A stretch of 64,000 bases of DNA. Source: Hyperoodon ampullatus. Taxonomy: Eukaryota > Chordata > Mammalia > Artiodactyla > Ziphiidae. The position numbers and the translations under genes were made by a program. The first letter of the stretch is position 1. Every line of letters starts with the position of its first letter. This document shows, one piece after another, positions 24,855 to 35,274 of this stretch. A model generated the notes under the pieces. The model was not told the DNA's origin. It did not search any database and worked only from the letters and a program-made list of their open reading frames with translations. Location of the stretch: positions 102,079,513 to 102,143,512 of the forward strand of contig OX457057.1 of assembly GCA_949752795.1 (NCBI GenBank). The letters are read 5' to 3'.

Positions 24855-24877
24855 ACACACACACACACACACACACA
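24818..24877. repeat. Self-complementary (TG)n(AC)n microsatellite
   Basis: Thirty-five bases of TG repeat pass directly into 25 bases of AC repeat. Positions 24828-24852 and 24853-24877 are perfect reverse complements with no spacer. It lies inside the 3' UTR/ORF2 end of the minus-strand L1. Confidence 0.95.
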
Positions 24878-26206
24878 TTATATCCTCTTTTCCCATTCAT
24901 CTGTTGATGGACACTTAGGTTGCTTCCATATCTCTAGCAATTGTAAATAATGCTGCTATGAATGCTGGGGCGCATGTATCTTTCCAAATTAGTGTTTCCA
25001 TTTTCTTCAGATATATTCCCAGAAGTAGAACTGCTGTATCATATGGTAGTTCTATTTTTAGTTTTTTTGAGGAATCTCCATACTGTTTTCCAAAGTGGCT
25101 GCAGCAATTTACATGCCCACTAACAGTGTTAAGAGGGCTCCCTTTTCTCCACATGCTCACCAACATTTATTATTTGTGGTCTTTTTGATAATAGCCATTC
25201 TGACAGGTGTGAGGTGATATCTTATTGTGGTTTTGATTTGCATTTCTCTAATGATTAACGACGTTGAGCATCTTTTCACGTGCCTGTTGGTCATCTGTAT
25301 GTCCTCTTTGGAAAAATGTCTATTCAGGTCTTCTGCCCATTTTTTAATCAAGCTGCTTGTTTTTTTGTTTTTTTTTTTTTTTTGATGTTGAGTGGTATGA
25401 GCTGTTTATATATTTTGGACATTAACCCCTTATCAGTCATATCACTTGCAAATATTTTCTTCCATTCAAAAGGTTGTCCTTTTGTTTTGTTGATGGTTTC
25501 CTTTGCTGTGTAAAAGCTTTTAAATTTGACTAGGTCCCATTTGTTTATTTTTGCTTTTGTTTCCTCTGCCTTAGGAGACAGATCCAAAGAAATAATGCTA
25601 CAGTTTACAACAAAGAGTGTTCTGCCTATGTTTTGTTCTAGGAGTTCTATGGTTTTTGGTCTTACATGTAGGTCTTTAATCCATTTTGAGTTTATTTTTG
25701 TACATGGTGTTACAGAATGTTCTAATTTCGTTCCTTTACATGTAGCTGTCCAGTTTTCCCAGCACCACTTACTGAAGAGGCTGTCTTTTCTCCAGTGTAT
25801 ATTCTTGCCTGCTTTGTCGTAGATTAACTGACCATAAGTGTGTGGGTTGATTTCTGGGCTCGCCATTCTGTTCCATTGATCTGTGTCTGTTTTTGTGCTG
25901 CTTTGATTACTATAGCTTTGTAGTACACTCTGCAGTCAGGGAGTGTGATACCTCTAGCTCTGTTCTTTCTCAAGATTGTTTTGGCTATTCAAGGTCTTTT
26001 GTGTTTCCCTACAATTTTTAAAATTGTTTGTTCGAGTTAACTCTGTGGAAATTATCCTTGGTATTTTGATAGGGGTCGCACTGAATCTCTAGAGTGCCTT
26101 GGGTAGTATGGTCATTTTAACAATACTGACTCTTCCAATCCATGAACACGGTATACCTTTCCACCTGTTTGTACCCTCTTCAATTTCTTTCACCAGTGCC
26201 TTATAG

Positions 26207-26895
26207 CAAGGGTCGGTCCCCAACCGGGCCGCACAGCAGGAGGTGAGTGGCAGGTGAGTGAGCAAAGCTTCATCTGTATTTACATCTGCTCCGCATGGCT
26301 CACATTACCACCTGAGCTCCACCTCCTGACAGATCAGCAGCAGCATTTGATTCTCACAGGAGCACAAACCCTACTGTGAACTACACACGTGAGGGACGTA
26401 GGTTGTGTGCTCCTTTTGAGAATCTAATGCCTGATGATCTGAGGTGGGGCTGAGGTGGTGATGCTAGCACTCAGGAGTGGCTGCAAATACAGATTACATT
26501 AGCAGAGAGATGTGACTGCACAGAGACCATAATAAATCAATTGCTTGCAGACTCATATCAAAACCCTATCAGTGAGTGGCAAGTGGCAAGTTGCATCTTA
26601 AAGAGTAGACTGGACATAAGCAATACACTTCGGGTTTCACTGTCTCCCATCACCCCCATATGGGACCATCTAGCTGCAGGAAAACAAGCTCAGAGCTCCC
26701 ACTGATTCTGCATTATGGTGAGTTGTATAATTATTTCATTATATATTACAATGTAATAATAATAGAAATAAAGTGCACAATAAATGTAATGGGCTTGAAT
26801 CATCCCCAAACCATCACCCCACCCCCGGCCCAGGTTCAAGGAAAATTGTCTACCATGAAACTGGTCCCTGGTGCCAAAAAGGTTAGAGACTGCTG
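26207..26895. mobile_element. Non-autonomous hAT DNA transposon inside an L1
   Basis: The element begins 'caagggtcggtccccaacc' and ends 'ggttagagactgctg', imperfect inverted termini of hAT type. It is flanked by an exact 8-bp duplication, ccttatag, at 26199-26206 and 26896-26903. The L1 sequence resumes cleanly after it. The interior includes 'tgcattatggtgagttgtat' and an AT-rich stretch with AATAAA-like words. No intact transposase frame is present. I do not assign a family name. Confidence 0.9.
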
Positions 26896-27344
26896 CCTTA
26901 TAGCACGGGCCTTTTATCTCCTTAGTAGGCTTATTTCTAAATATTTTATTCTTTTTAATGTGATTATAAATGGGATTGTTCCCATAATTTCCCTTTCTGA
27001 TAGTTCGTTGTTTGTGTATAGAAATGCAACAGATTTCTGATATTAATTTTGTACCCTGCAACTTTACTGAACTCATTGATGGGCTCTAGTAGTTTTTTGG
27101 TGGGGAACTAAGTTTTAAAGTGGTCTGAAATTATTAGGCAGTGGGTAATCATATTAAGTACAGACTTTGATAAGTAACAATTAAGAGAAAAAAACAGTAT
27201 GAATAACTTTGGAGCTAGTAAAATGGGAGGAATGGAATTATGAAAAATACTTAGCCAATCCAAAAGAAGAAAAAAAAAGGAAAAATAAAATGGGAAGGAA
27301 AATAAGAAATGATGAAATGGTAGATTTAAATGAAAATATAAGTA

Positions 27345-27533
27345 CAGTTGAACCTTGAACAATGCAGGGGTTAATCTGCATATAACTTACAGTCAGCACT
27401 CCCAATTCAGGGTACCTCTGCATGCAGGGATTCAACCAACCAGACTGTGCAGTACTGTAGTATTTACTATTGAAAATATCCACGCATAAGCGGACCTATG
27501 CAGTTCAAACCCATGTTGTTCAATGGTCAACTG
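27345..27533. mobile_element. Tigger-like (Tc1/mariner) MITE
   Basis: The 5' end 'cagttgaaccttgaacaatg' and the 3' end 'cattggtcaactg'-like terminus form inverted repeats of about 20 bp. TA is present on each side (27343-27344 and 27534-27535), the expected TA target duplication. It lies in old L1 sequence. Confidence 0.8.
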
Positions 27534-27544
27534 TACTTACATTA

Positions 27545-28568
27545 CATTTAAGTCACTAAGTCAGCTAAAGAATAAAGATTCTTAGGCTTAATTTTGAAAA
27601 ATCCAACCATATTTGTTCATAAGCAACAAATCCAGAACATAAGGATAACAGCAAAGTAGATAAAAATGAAAGGAAAAAGGTACACCATGCAATTCACTAA
27701 CCAAAAGAAAGCTGGCAAACAAGACAAAATTCAAGGCTAACATAAGAGACAGGTCAACTCAAATGGCTCAATTCACCAGTAAAATCATTTTAAGTATGTT
27801 CCTGACAACATAGCTTAAATGTATAGAGAGCAAACAGTGATAAAACAAGAAGAATTTAAGAAATTGAGAATCATAATTGGAAATTTTAACACATCTCTTA
27901 GTAAAAGAACAAACAGAAGACCTGAGGCTATAGATAGAACACAACATACTTGAGGACTACTATACTTGAGTGTAGAACACTACCTGAAGTACAATATACA
28001 TTCTTTTCAAATACACACAGAACCTTCAAAGAAAGCAATTTTATACTAGGCCAGAGGTCAGAAAACTTTTCGTGTAAAGGTCCAGACAGTACATATTTTT
28101 AAGTTTGCAGACTCTAAGGCCTCTATCACAACTGCTCATCTGTTCCTCTGCCTTTATAGTAAAGAGAGAAGCCATGGTAGCATGATTGGATTTGGTCTAT
28201 AGGTCATAGTTTACCAATGGGTGGGTGCACTAGCCCATAAAGTGTTAACAAATTTCAAAAGACTGAAATAATGCAAGCCACATACTCTAACCACAATGCA
28301 AATAAATTAAAACTCAAAGGGGGGAAAAGAAAAAGATAAGTTTTCCATGTGTTTGGAAGTTAAAAAACAAAACTATTCTATAACCAATCCACTGTTCAAA
28401 GAAGAAATTATAAGGGAAACTAGAAAATATTTTGAATTAAACTGTCAAAATTCCACGTAACAAACTGTAAGATAGGACTATGGCAGTACTTAATAGGAAA
28501 TTAACATTTATTAGGAAAAGGGATGAAATTTAGTAAGCCAAGCATTCATCTCAAGAAGGGAGAAGATA
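27545..28568 (+). mobile_element. Old L1 sequence, interrupted
   Basis: Diverged L1 ORF2 words include 'ggctaacataagagacaggt', 'attggaaattttaacacatc' and 'gaagaaattataagggaaac'. It is probably the continuation of the L1 at 22260-24240 beyond later insertions. It is itself interrupted by a hAT remnant at 28051-28215. All frames are broken. Confidence 0.5.
28051..28215 (+). mobile_element. hAT-Charlie-type fragment
   Basis: 'ccagaggtcagaaaactttt' at one end and 'ggtcatagtttaccaatggg' at the other form imperfect inverted ends. The interior 'gtaaaggtccagacagtaca' resembles the copy at 9527-9708. Confidence 0.6.
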
Positions 28569-28917
28569 GGGACTTCCCTGGTGGCGCAGTGGTTAAGAAT
28601 CTGCCTGCCAATGCAGGCGACACAGGTTCTATCCCTGGTTTGAGAAGATACCACATGCCACAGGGCAACTAAGCCCATGCACCACAACTACTCAGCCTGC
28701 ACTCTGTAGGGCCTGCGAGCCACAACTACTGAGCCCACGTGCTGCAACTACTGAAGCCCGCGGGCCTAGAGCCCATGCTCCACAACAAGAGAAGCCACCA
28801 CAATGAGAAGCCCACGAACCTAAACGAAGAGTAGCCCCTGCTTGCCACAACTAGAGAAAGACCACACGCAGCAACAAAGACACAACGCAGCCAAAAATTA
28901 ATTAACTATAAAAAAAA
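28569..28917 (+). mobile_element. CHR SINE, long subtype, full length
   Basis: It runs from 'gggacttccctggtggcgca' through the repeated 'cacaactactgagcccac' body and 'cgaagagtagcccctgcttg' to 'cacaacgcagccaaaaatta' and an A tail. A probable target duplication is 'agaagggagaagata' before it and 'agaatggagaaaata' after it, two mismatches. Confidence 0.93.
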
Positions 28918-28930
28918 AGAATGGAGAAAA

Positions 28931-29871
28931 TAAACTTAAAAGCTTTTTCACAGCAAAGGAAACTGTAAACAAAAGAAAAAGACAACTCTCATAATGGGAG
29001 AAAATATTTGCAAACAAAGTAACTGACAAGGGATTAATCTCCAAAACATACAAACAACTCATGCAGCTCGGTATCAAAAAAAACAAACAACCCAATCAAA
29101 AAATGGGCAGAAGATCTAAACAGACACTGCTCCAAAGAAGACATAAGATGGCTAAAAAGCACAATGAAAAGATGCTCAACATCACTATTAGAGAAATGCA
29201 AATCAAAAGTATAATGAGGTATCACTTGACACTGGTCAGAATGGCCATCATCAAAAAATCTACAAACAATAAATGCTGGAGAGGGTGTGGAGAAAAGGGA
29301 ACCCTCCTACACTACTGGTGGGAATGTATAATAAATTGGTACAGCCACTATGGAGAACAGTATGGAGGTTCCTTAAAAAATTAAAAATAGAGCTACCATG
29401 TGATCCAGCAATCCCACTCCTGGGCACATACCTGGACAAAACCATAATTCAAAAAGATACACGCACCCCAATGTTCACTGCAGCACTATTTACAGCAGCC
29501 AGGACATGAAAGTAACTTAAATGTCCATCAACAGAAGAATGGATAAAGATGTGGTATATACACACACACACACACACACAATGGATTATTACTCAGCCAT
29601 AAAAAAGAACAAAATCATGCCATTTGCAGCAACATGGATGGACCTAGAGATTGTCATACTGAGTAAGTCAAAGACAAATATCATATGAAATCGCTTATAT
29701 GTGGAATCTAAAAAAAATGGTACGAATGAACTTATTTACACAACAGAAATAAAGACACAGGTGTAGTAAACAAACTTATGATTACCAGGGGGTAAGGGAG
29801 AGGAGGGATAAATTGGGAGATTGGGACTGACAATATACACACTACTATATACAAAACAGATAACTAATAAG
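28931..29871 (+). mobile_element. L1 fragment lacking both ends
   Basis: ORF2 C-terminal sequence starts abruptly at 'aaacttaaaagctttttcac' and passes the cysteine motif (Cys-x3-Cys-x7-His-x4-Cys intact in the 29061-29384 frame). It stops in the 3' UTR at 'cagataactaataagga', well before the normal L1 terminus. A long-type SINE tail takes over at once. Frameshifts separate the open pieces. Confidence 0.9.
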
Positions 29872-30062
29872 GACCACAATTACTGAGCCCGCATGCCGCA
29901 ACTACTGAAGTCCGCGCGCCTAGAGCCCGTGCTCCGCAATGAGAAGCCTGTGCACCTCAACGAAGAGTAGCCCCTGCTCGCTGCAACTAGAGAAAGCCCT
30001 CGCGCAGCAACGGAGACCCAACAGAGACAAAAATAAATAAATAAAATAAATAAATAAATAAA
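29872..30062 (+). mobile_element. CHR SINE 3' part, joined to L1
   Basis: It lacks the tRNA-like head and starts in the body at 'ccacaattactgagcccgca', with a small internal deletion after 'gtgctccgcaa'. It ends in an (AATA)n tail. Confidence 0.9.
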
Positions 30063-30065
30063 AAG

Positions 30066-30360
30066 ATATTAATAAAACCTGGTATCAAGAAATTTGAAAT
30101 TTTAGACAAAATGGACAAATTTATAAAAAAATAACTTTGCAAAACTGATAGAAGAAACAGAAAACCTGAACCACAGAGAATCTGAATCTATGTTAAAAAG
30201 TAAATATAACCACAAAATTCCTATCCAAAATACATACCCTAGAGAAACAAACGCACGTGTGTCCCAGGAGACGGGAAGGAATGTTTTTATTTTTTATACT
30301 AGCCAAAACTAGAAACAACCCGGATTACTATCAATAAAAGAATGAATTAACTATAGCCAA
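30066..30360 (+). mobile_element. Old L1 sequence, continuation and 3' end
   Basis: 'cttagaca'-type words such as 'ttttagacaaaatggacaaa' and 'agaaacagaaaacctgaacc' belong to old L1 ORF2. After 30240 'actagccaaaactagaaaca' is L1 3' sequence, so an internal deletion joins the two. Confidence 0.5.
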
Positions 30361-31617
30361 GAGGTTCCCAAACTTTTTCAGATCATGGTGCCATTTAGCA
30401 TCTCAGCATTTTTTTTTCACAGAACTAAAAGAAATACCTAACAAAAATCCAGATTTTTAAAGATATTTTAGTTATTCTTTAAACCGTACTTTTAGATACT
30501 TTTCTGTGTGTGTGTGTACATGTGTGTATATATACATATATATATATCTTGTGATTTTTAAAGACTTTTTAAAAGTCAATGAATTCTTCTATTTGCCCTA
30601 AGCATTCAAAGGGTAGAAACACCACAGTAAACAAGACAAAATAGGGTCCCCTTCTTCATTTCCTTACATTCTAATTAATCAGAAAACCAAAACTTAAATA
30701 GACTGATGTGACAGAGAGGATATGGATGGTTAAAAATTCTAGATTGGGTATAGAGAAAAAGGTTCTTTAAGAGTGACATTTATGCTAAGATCTCAAAGAT
30801 AAGAACTAGCCATACAGAGATCAGAGATGAACCATAAATGACGAGAGGCAGGTTTGCATTGCTGCAAAGAAAAGTGACCAACCAATACTTTTCTTACTTT
30901 TGTAATAATTTTACCAATTAACAACATTTTTACCAACATACATCTCAACCTATCTGTCCCTTTGCCAAATGGTAACTGATGACTCTGAATGTTTCTTTCT
31001 CAAATATTCTCTCCCGATATTCCTCTTTTTCAATCTCTCTTAGCCATACTCAATTCTTTTTCTAGTCATAAGCAATCATTCTGCCAGGTGACTGACTCAC
31101 TGAGCCTATGTATTCCTCAGATAGTTTGATAGATCCACAAACTATGATATTAAAATTAACAAGGTTTTTTTCAGCAAACCCAAAATGAATTAACTATTTT
31201 TGGAGGTAACTGCTGAAATGAACTGCTATTGAACCATATACTCAGTCTCAAGTCTCATAAAGACTCCCAAAACAGCAAGGACAGTCTCAGTTTTTGTATT
31301 ATTGTACAGTCATCACCTAGCATGGTACCTGGTACATGGTGAGCACTCAAATACCTACTGAACAAATGAGCTGAATGAATACTGAACTTAAGTTCAATAA
31401 ACAAGCTGCTTTTTCTCTGACAATAAATGCACCTCATGAAAACAATATGTTTGGATAGGAAATCTTGATTTGTTGCCATAGCCCTTCCTGAGAAGACGTA
31501 GATACGAATTTGTATGTCATTTCTAGTAGCTAGTTGGATCACATCTGAAAGGCTTTTTTTGAACTTTAGGAGAATTTACAGCAAAACTAAAAACCCAGTT
31601 TGGCAAAAGTTCTTCTG
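30361..31617. other. TRIM33: Intron 4 stretch with few recognisable features
   Basis: At 30363-30480 'gttcccaaactttttcagat' suggests a MER1-like hAT end. A TG/TA microsatellite lies at 30507-30548. The rest up to 31617 has no recognised repeat or gene. Confidence 0.4.
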
Positions 31618-31808
31618 AAGTAGTTGTTCTCAATCTCCACTGAATAACAAAAACCACCTGGGATGATTTACCAGTATTCCTAATATACTGTAAAAAAAAT
31701 TTTTGATACCCAGGATGTCATTTAAGATTCTTATTTAACCAGTCTAGAGCCAGGTTAAGGCATCTGTATTTTTTTTAAAGCTCCATAGGTAGTTCTAATA
31801 TACATATA
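31618..31808 (+). mobile_element. MER5A-like hAT fragment
   Basis: 'gtagttgttctcaatctcca', 'aaaaaccacctgggatgatt', 'ccaggttaaggcatctgtat' and 'ctccataggtagttctaata' appear in MER5A order, with a 'ggattgagaat' end complementary to the start. Confidence 0.7.
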
Positions 31809-31874
31809 GGATTGAGAATATATTCTCTAAACCTAATCTATCCATTCATTTGTCCTCCCGGTTTCTTTTTCCCC

Positions 31875-33800
31875 AGTACCAGTAAGTCTTTATTCATTGA
31901 ATTTTCCCAGGGAAAAGAATCAGCATGTGTGTTACAAAATGATAGCAAATGGGAAAGGAAGTACCTGGCACAGCAAAATCAACCATCAAATAGAACACTC
32001 CCCAGATGGAGTCGCCAAAGCTCAAGCGGGCTCAGTCTCCTGCAGTTCAGGAATGTGGGGAAGGGATGAGGGAAAGAACAGACAGGCACATGCTTTTCTA
32101 CCCTCCTTCCCTCCCCATAAATTCAAGATTTCACACAAAGCTTTGGTTTCTAGCAGTAAACATGGAATTACATTCATCCGTCTCCTATTAAACAATCTTG
32201 TGGCCACTTTACATAAGTTTCTTTCACCTGCATAAAAGTTCCTGAGTGACATGGATATACATTCATCTTTCCTTTTGTGGTCTCCCGACCCCACTTTCTA
32301 CATGGAAGACCCCCTCATTGCTTCTCTCTACCCTAGAATTAGAGATTAAAGTAGGTTTTAATCCATCCAAAGACAACAGTCTGTTTGGCATGAATCACAT
32401 CAAGGAATGGTCATGATTCAAGAGACTGGGAACAAGGGATGGAGAGTTCTTACTTCAAGATTTGTGCACAAATCATTTAACTGCAGATACTACACAAATT
32501 AAATGTATGGTGTATGGGCTGTTTGTGGGGGGAGGAGGGGCATGATGGGGAAATAGAGGAGGGGGTAGGAATCTAGTGTTTAGGACAGAAACTCGTGTTC
32601 GAAATAGGAGAAGGGGAACACAAAATAAAGTGTGGTTCAAGAGCCCCCCCAATTCAAGAAGAGAGGCCCCCAAGCTTATGTTTCAGATCTTTCTGCCTGG
32701 TGCAGAACCTTTTGTCAAAGATGCTTTGGCTATTTTTCTCAATATAAAAAGAAGTTTGTAAACAATAAAACCCCAAAAGAACATGGAAAAGATCAACACA
32801 TTATATTTACACAAACTAGGCCACCTAGCAATCACCAAATCAGCTACTTGTGAAGTCCTATGAAATCCAAATACAATAACTAGAGGGGGGCAGCAATTGG
32901 CGGAGATAAGAACCCAGGATCAGACGTACATCACCCAATGAGTTCTATTGCATTTGACCCGTTACAACAGTGAGGTGGGTTTGCAGTGATCTCACAGCAT
33001 GTAAACAACACCCACTTTCCTTTAGCTACCATGACACTAATAACTGCTGCAGCAGGGCAGGACACTGGCTCTGGTAACCACAAAGAAGCCATCGCTGATG
33101 GTCTCTCTGGAAGCCAAGGAGGAAAGGTCCAGAATTGTTAAAGGTTAAGGATCTTGTCCTTGCTTCATATATCCATACCTGGGCAGCCCAAGATGAGTAC
33201 AGAGGCATCGTTCTTAAAACCTATCCTTACCAACTCACATTTTTTTTACAAAAACACACACTTATACCCTGTTGTGCATATACGCCTAGGCTAATCCAGT
33301 GAAGGATGGATCTAGTATGTAAAGCGAGTCCTGTGCCCTGGGATTAGAGGTCTGGAACAGGAGCCCTTTATCACACATACAGACGGGCCTTCGCCTAATC
33401 TTGGCTTCCCCTCTCTGCGCCTTTTACCTGGCCCAGCCTCTCCTAACCTCTCTGCACCACCTTTTCCTGTTCAGACTAATTTCCAATCTTTCAGTAGAAG
33501 GAGACCAAGTCATGGGGCAACCCAGTTAAAACCTAGTCTCCCATGAAACACTTAAGATGGAGGAGTTTCAAGAGGACACTATGGCAGAAAATCCAGCTCT
33601 AGTTGGCAAAAATGAGGTAGCTCAATAGGCTATATACTCCAAATAGTTGTTCTCTCTGGTGATACAGTAACAAAAAGTATTCCTGCTGTGCAGACTCGGA
33701 GCTGCTGCCAACTTATCCCTGAGACTGCTCACATACCTCCTAAGAACACAGTGCAGGAATGAGGGCCTTAGATTAAAGTACACAAAAATACAAAACTAGA
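31875..33800 (-). other. Unassigned stretch; possible antisense mRNA retrocopy
   Basis: Read on the minus strand, the low-coordinate end looks like an mRNA 3' end. An AATAAA-type signal (caatgaataaagacttactg, about 31880-31900) is followed about 20 nt later by 'ggggaaaaagaaacc', perhaps a decayed A tail. The interior is less AT-rich than the surrounding intron and contains no L1, SINE or LTR words. Minus-strand open stretches (for example 32022-32294, 90 codons) match nothing I recognise. No target duplication was found, so unique conserved intron is the alternative. Confidence 0.25.
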
Positions 33801-34224
33801 ATATTTATATTATGGAAAAAAAAGTTAAATGCACAAGATACATCATCCCCAAACAGCTAGCGCAGTTGGCATCCTGGAGAAAGTGGGACACAAGGTACAG
33901 TCATCCGAGGGAGCAAATAAATAAAATTGTATTGGCCCAGAATGGGGTAGGAGTGAGCTTAGAAGCAGCAGGTCTGCAGCTGTTCCCTCAACCACCCCTT
34001 TCACCTATCATCACACAACTCACTGCTTGGGACAGTTCTCAGCACCCTATCCCAAGAAGGGGCTATGAGAGACAAGATGTGGAAAACCCTGCCTTACCCC
34101 TGAGATATTCCCTCCCAAAGAATGTAGTGGCTTGCGGTTTGGGTCCATCAATCTGGTCTCATGCTTAATCTTTTCACTTTGGCATGAGAAATATTATTCC
34201 ATATCCTTCTTTAAGAGTACAACA

Positions 34225-34437
34225 GGGCTTCCCTGGTGGCGCAGTGGTTGAGAGTCCACCTGCCGATGCAGGGGACACGGGTTCGTGCCCTGGTCCAGGA
34301 GGATGCCACATGCCGCGGAGCGGCTGGCCCAGGCTGGGCCCATGGACCATGGCCGCTGAGCCTGCGCGTCTGGAGCCTGTGCTCCACAACGGTTGAGGCC
34401 ACAATGGTGAGAGGCCCACGTACCGCAAAAAAAAAAA
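34225..34437 (+). mobile_element. CHR SINE, short odontocete subtype
   Basis: Full length with A tail. The target duplication 'aagagtacaaca' at 34213-34224 and 34438-34449 is exact. An extra 'ggcccaggctgggcccatgg' segment in the body partly duplicates the 'gctgggccc' motif. Confidence 0.97.
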
Positions 34438-34754
34438 AAGAGTACAACAACTTCCTTATCCAGGTCACTTTCAAAAGCTGGAGATTCTGGGGGTGGAGAC
34501 TCAGATAAAGCATGCAGGGAGGGTTATGAGATAAAACATGAAGGGAGGGTTACCCTGCAAAGCCCTCACGTGCATCTGGATAGAGCATGATTGGAGTTCC
34601 TTTGCCTCACCCCTTCCCCCCACCAAGAGGGAAGAGGGGGTGATGTTGTGGACCCCTGCCCGAGATACATGGCAATGCTAGCCGCCCCTACCCACCCTGT
34701 TCCCACTTTCTCCACGCTGCCAATTGATGCCTGCTCCTCAAAACTTCCTGATCA

Positions 34755-34978
34755 GGCTTCCCTGGTGGCGCAGTGGTTGAGAGTCCGCCTGCCGATGCAG
34801 GGAACATGGGTTCGTGCCCCAGTCCGAGAAGATCCCACATGCCACAGAGCGGCTGGGTCCGTGAGCCATGGCCGCTGGGCCTGCGCGTCCGGAGCCTGTG
34901 CTCCGCAACGGGAGAGGCCACAACAGTGAGAGGCCCGTGTATTGCAAAAAACAAAAAACAAAAACAAAAACAAAAAAT
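34755..34978 (+). mobile_element. CHR SINE, short odontocete subtype
   Basis: Full length with a (CAAAAA)n-type tail. The target duplication 'ttcctgatca' at 34745-34754 and 34979-34988 is exact. It lies about 320 bp from the previous SINE in the same orientation. Confidence 0.97.
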
Positions 34979-35274
34979 TTCCTGATCACAAAACGTCCAT
35001 CCATTTTTTAAAATTTAAATTTTAAATTTTAAATTTAATTCCAAGCAAAGGTATTTCTTTAGGAAAATATTTTAGAGAAATTTCACTTATATAGTTCCAG
35101 TCAAGTGACCGTCACTATAAACTATACTTCTGTTACTCTTTAACAAAAATGTCTGATATTAGATTCTAAGCAACCACACTCTCTTAAACCATATTGATCC
35201 TCAAAAACAATCTACAAACACCCTTCTCTAACTATACAGAAAACTGCAATCAGGGATTAAAAAATATTAAGGTG

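Larger units (their letters stand above)
24375..27104 (-). mobile_element. 5'-truncated L1 on minus strand, split by a hAT element
   Basis: Read on the minus strand, the element runs from ORF2 polymerase sequence at 27104 to the 3' UTR and A-rich end near 24375. The 3' UTR is recognisable by 'gtacaatattttgtttcagg' on the plus strand. Minus-strand stretches of 64 and 172 codons (25157-25351, 25348-25866) are ORF2 C-terminal remnants. A probable target duplication is 'aataaagtttttaaa' at 24361-24375 and 'aactaagttttaaag' after the 5' end. A 689-bp transposon sits in it at 26207-26895. Confidence 0.9.

Noticed and set aside
26660..27040. A 126-codon frame as a transposase
   Set aside because: It spans the end of a non-autonomous hAT element and flanking L1, with no transposase motifs.
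29872..30062. A CRISPR-like or satellite array from the repeated 'caactactgaagcccgc' words
   Set aside because: The repeated words are the normal body of the long CHR SINE subtype. Spacing and sequence match other copies in the window.
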